Positions 6,026 through 7,154 of a stretch of DNA of 7,154 bases are shown here, piece after piece (the first letter of the stretch is position 1; the number at the start of each line of letters is the position of its first letter). The translations under genes and the position numbers were made by a program. The DNA lies in assembly GCA_031257135.1 (NCBI GenBank), contig JAIRPH010000039.1, positions 1-7,154 of the forward strand. Reading direction: 5' to 3'. Origin of the DNA: Spirochaetaceae bacterium. Lineage in GTDB: Bacteria; Spirochaetota; Spirochaetia; Treponematales; Breznakiellaceae. The notes under the pieces were generated by a model, which saw only the letters and a program-made list of their open reading frames with translations, was not told where the DNA came from and ran no database searches.

Positions 6026-6709
6026 ATGGTTACGGTTATATCTTTAGGGGGATCGATTGTGGCTCCCGATAAAGCGGACGAAGTTTTTTTGAAAGATTTC
6101 GCCGCGCTGGTACGGACCCTGCTCGACGAAGATTCGGAGCGGCGGTTTATCTTGGTAGTCGGCGGAGGCGGTCCGGCCCGGGCGTGGCAGGAAGCCTACC
6201 GCGCCGCCGCGTCCGCCCCGTCGGACGACGAAGCCGACTGGATAGGCGTCATGGCAACCCGCCTCAACGCCCAGCTTATCCGGGGAATCCTGCGGGAGTG
6301 GTGTCCGCAGGAGGTGATTACAGACCCTACTCAGGCGGTCGCCTTCGAGGGCAGAGTATTGGTCGCCGCGGGCTGGAAGCCGGGCTTCTCGTCCGATTAC
6401 GATGCGGTACTCTTTGCGGAACGGTTCCACGCGGACACGGTGATCAATCTCTCCAACATCGCCCAAGTGTATACTGACGATCCCAAGAGTAATCCTCAAG
6501 CGAAGCCCATTGACCGCATTTCGTGGAAGGACTTCCGCGCCCTAGTGGGAGACCAATGGATTCCGGGCAAAAACGTCCCCTTCGATCCGGTGGCAAGCCG
6601 TCGCGCAATGAACATCGGCCTGCGGGTAATCTGCGCCGCAGGACGCAATCTGGAAAACCTGAAAAAAATCCTCAATGGACGCCCTTTTTTAGGAACCATC
6701 ATAACCTAA
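6026..6709 (+). CDS. pyrH: UMP kinase, archaeal-type (amino acid kinase superfamily)
   Basis: Predicted to phosphorylate UMP to UDP with ATP in pyrimidine nucleotide synthesis in the cytoplasm. The 227 residues match the short archaeal-type branch of UMP kinases. Visible landmarks are the N-terminal phosphate loop VISLGGSIV (4-12), VVGGGGPAR (44-52), DWIGVMATRLNAQLI (71-85) in the region that contacts UMP, AGWKPGFSSDYDAVLFAE (115-132), NLSNIAQVYTDDPKSNPQAKPIDRISWKDF (141-170) around the ATP site, and PGKNVPFDPVASRRA (180-194). The last three blocks are typical of archaeal rather than proteobacterial PyrH. The start at 6026 puts VISLGGS just after the initiator, as usual; the ribosome binding site is weak. 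The role as the cell's main UMP kinase is uncertain, because a second bacterial-type PyrH could exist elsewhere in the genome. It has no functional tie to its neighbours. Confidence 0.87.
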   Translation: MVTVISLGGSIVAPDKADEVFLKDFAALVRTLLDEDSERRFILVVGGGGPARAWQEAYRAAASAPSDDEADWIGVMATRLNAQLIRGILREWCPQEVITDPTQAVAFEGRVLVAAGWKPGFSSDYDAVLFAERFHADTVINLSNIAQVYTDDPKSNPQAKPIDRISWKDFRALVGDQWIPGKNVPFDPVASRRAMNIGLRVICAAGRNLENLKKILNGRPFLGTIIT

Positions 6710-6722
6710 GCCTTCGCTCACC

Positions 6723-6743
6723 GCCGCTGATTCCATCAGCGGC
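6723..6743. terminator. Stem-loop between convergent UMP kinase and chemotaxis receptor genes
   Basis: GCCGCTGAT (6723-6731) and ATCAGCGGC (6735-6743) form a perfect 9-bp stem with a 3-nt loop (TCC). It starts 14 nt after the kinase stop codon and lies 30 nt beyond the end of the receptor gene. No T tract follows on either strand, so it is a non-canonical terminator or an mRNA 3'-end structure serving both genes. Confidence 0.5.
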
Positions 6744-6773
6744 ACAGCCGCTTCCCAGGGCGCGCCAGCAGAA

Positions 6774-7154
6774 CTATTCTGATTTTGACTGGGCAAGCTC
6801 TTTGGCGTTTTCAAGAAATGATGCAATGTTCGCGCTAGACAGCCGCATTTCATTCACTTTCTCCGTTACATGCATTGAAATTTGCCGTAACAGTTCTATC
6901 TCCTTGTGTATATCCGCGCTCTGCTTGTGTATAAATGACGCTCCTTTCTGCACCTCTCCGGTCATTTCTTGTACGGACTTTAAGGCGTTAAGCATCTGAG
7001 AACTGCCCTGGGATTGTTCTTCCACCGCTTGGTTTACAGCGGTAAAGGAAGAACTCATGTCGTTTATTTCCGTAAAGATAGTATCCATCGCGTCTAAAGT
7101 CTCATGCGAAACAGAGCTTATCTGCCCGATTGCCTGATCTATCTTCTTTATTTC
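6774..7154 (-). CDS. Methyl-accepting chemotaxis protein, C-terminal part (continues beyond window)
   Basis: The last 126 residues of a chemotaxis receptor; the frame is open through the window edge at 7154 (EIKKIDQAIGQISSVSHETLDAMDTIF...). The segment is a continuous coiled-coil helix with heptad spacing, containing AVEEQSQGSSQMLNAL, and is the returning, C-terminal arm of the cytoplasmic signalling hairpin. The conserved hairpin tip that contacts CheA and CheW, together with the sensor and membrane parts, would lie upstream outside the window. After the signalling helix the protein continues as helix (HKEIELLRQISMHVTEKVNEM) and ends in ELAQSKSE. There is no C-terminal CheR-tethering pentapeptide of the NWETF kind. 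The ligand cannot be inferred. Whether it is membrane-bound or soluble is not visible. Confidence 0.9.
   Translation of the reverse strand, partial: EIKKIDQAIGQISSVSHETLDAMDTIFTEINDMSSSFTAVNQAVEEQSQGSSQMLNALKSVQEMTGEVQKGASFIHKQSADIHKEIELLRQISMHVTEKVNEMRLSSANIASFLENAKELAQSKSE

Noticed and set aside
6523..6999. Plus-strand frame spanning the end of the UMP kinase and the receptor gene.
   Set aside because: It overlaps two well-supported genes and the hairpin between them, and its translation is low-complexity and cysteine/serine-rich without recognisable motifs.

Overview
The window looks like a spirochete chromosome, most likely Treponema or a close relative. This is inferred from four things: a lipoprotein with a loose, spirochete-style lipobox (F-W-S-C) carrying bacterial Ig-like domains; a methyl-accepting chemotaxis protein C-terminus of the EEQSQGS type; an archaeal-type UMP kinase; and base composition that looks near 50% GC by eye, as in gut treponemes rather than low-GC relatives. 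No rRNA or species marker is present, so the genus is a guess.

Layout. Positions 1-1818 (+) hold most of a family PL11 rhamnogalacturonan lyase, cut at its N-terminus by the window edge. It is followed 10 nt later by a lipoprotein (1829-3172, +) with two Ig-like repeats and an unrecognised C-terminal beta-rich domain. A 200-nt gap (3173-3372) contains a GC-rich stem-loop and a perfect 17-bp inverted repeat that encloses a near-consensus promoter. That promoter points at an IclR-family regulator (3373-4155, +), followed 9 nt later by a PAP2-superfamily membrane phosphatase (4165-5082, +). A convergent gene of unknown function with a probable winged-helix segment lies at 5115-5858 (-). A 167-nt divergent gap leads to the UMP kinase (6026-6709, +), which converges on the chemotaxis receptor C-terminus (6774-7154, -, running off the window).

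How the genes may work together. The lyase and lipoprotein look like one transcription unit for using the rhamnogalacturonan-I backbone of pectin: the lyase cuts it, and the lipoprotein may bind substrate at the cell envelope. The adjacent IclR regulator is a natural candidate controller, since IclR-family proteins such as KdgR govern pectin use in other bacteria; this is inference from position. The inverted repeat over its promoter suggests autorepression. The PAP2 phosphatase, unknown gene, UMP kinase and receptor have no visible link to pectin use.

No mobile element, CRISPR array, tRNA or rRNA was seen. The points most worth a second look are the promoter-in-inverted-repeat upstream of the regulator, the unassigned C-terminal domain of the lipoprotein, and the unknown winged-helix-like protein. 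I do not see a clear-cut new multi-gene system.
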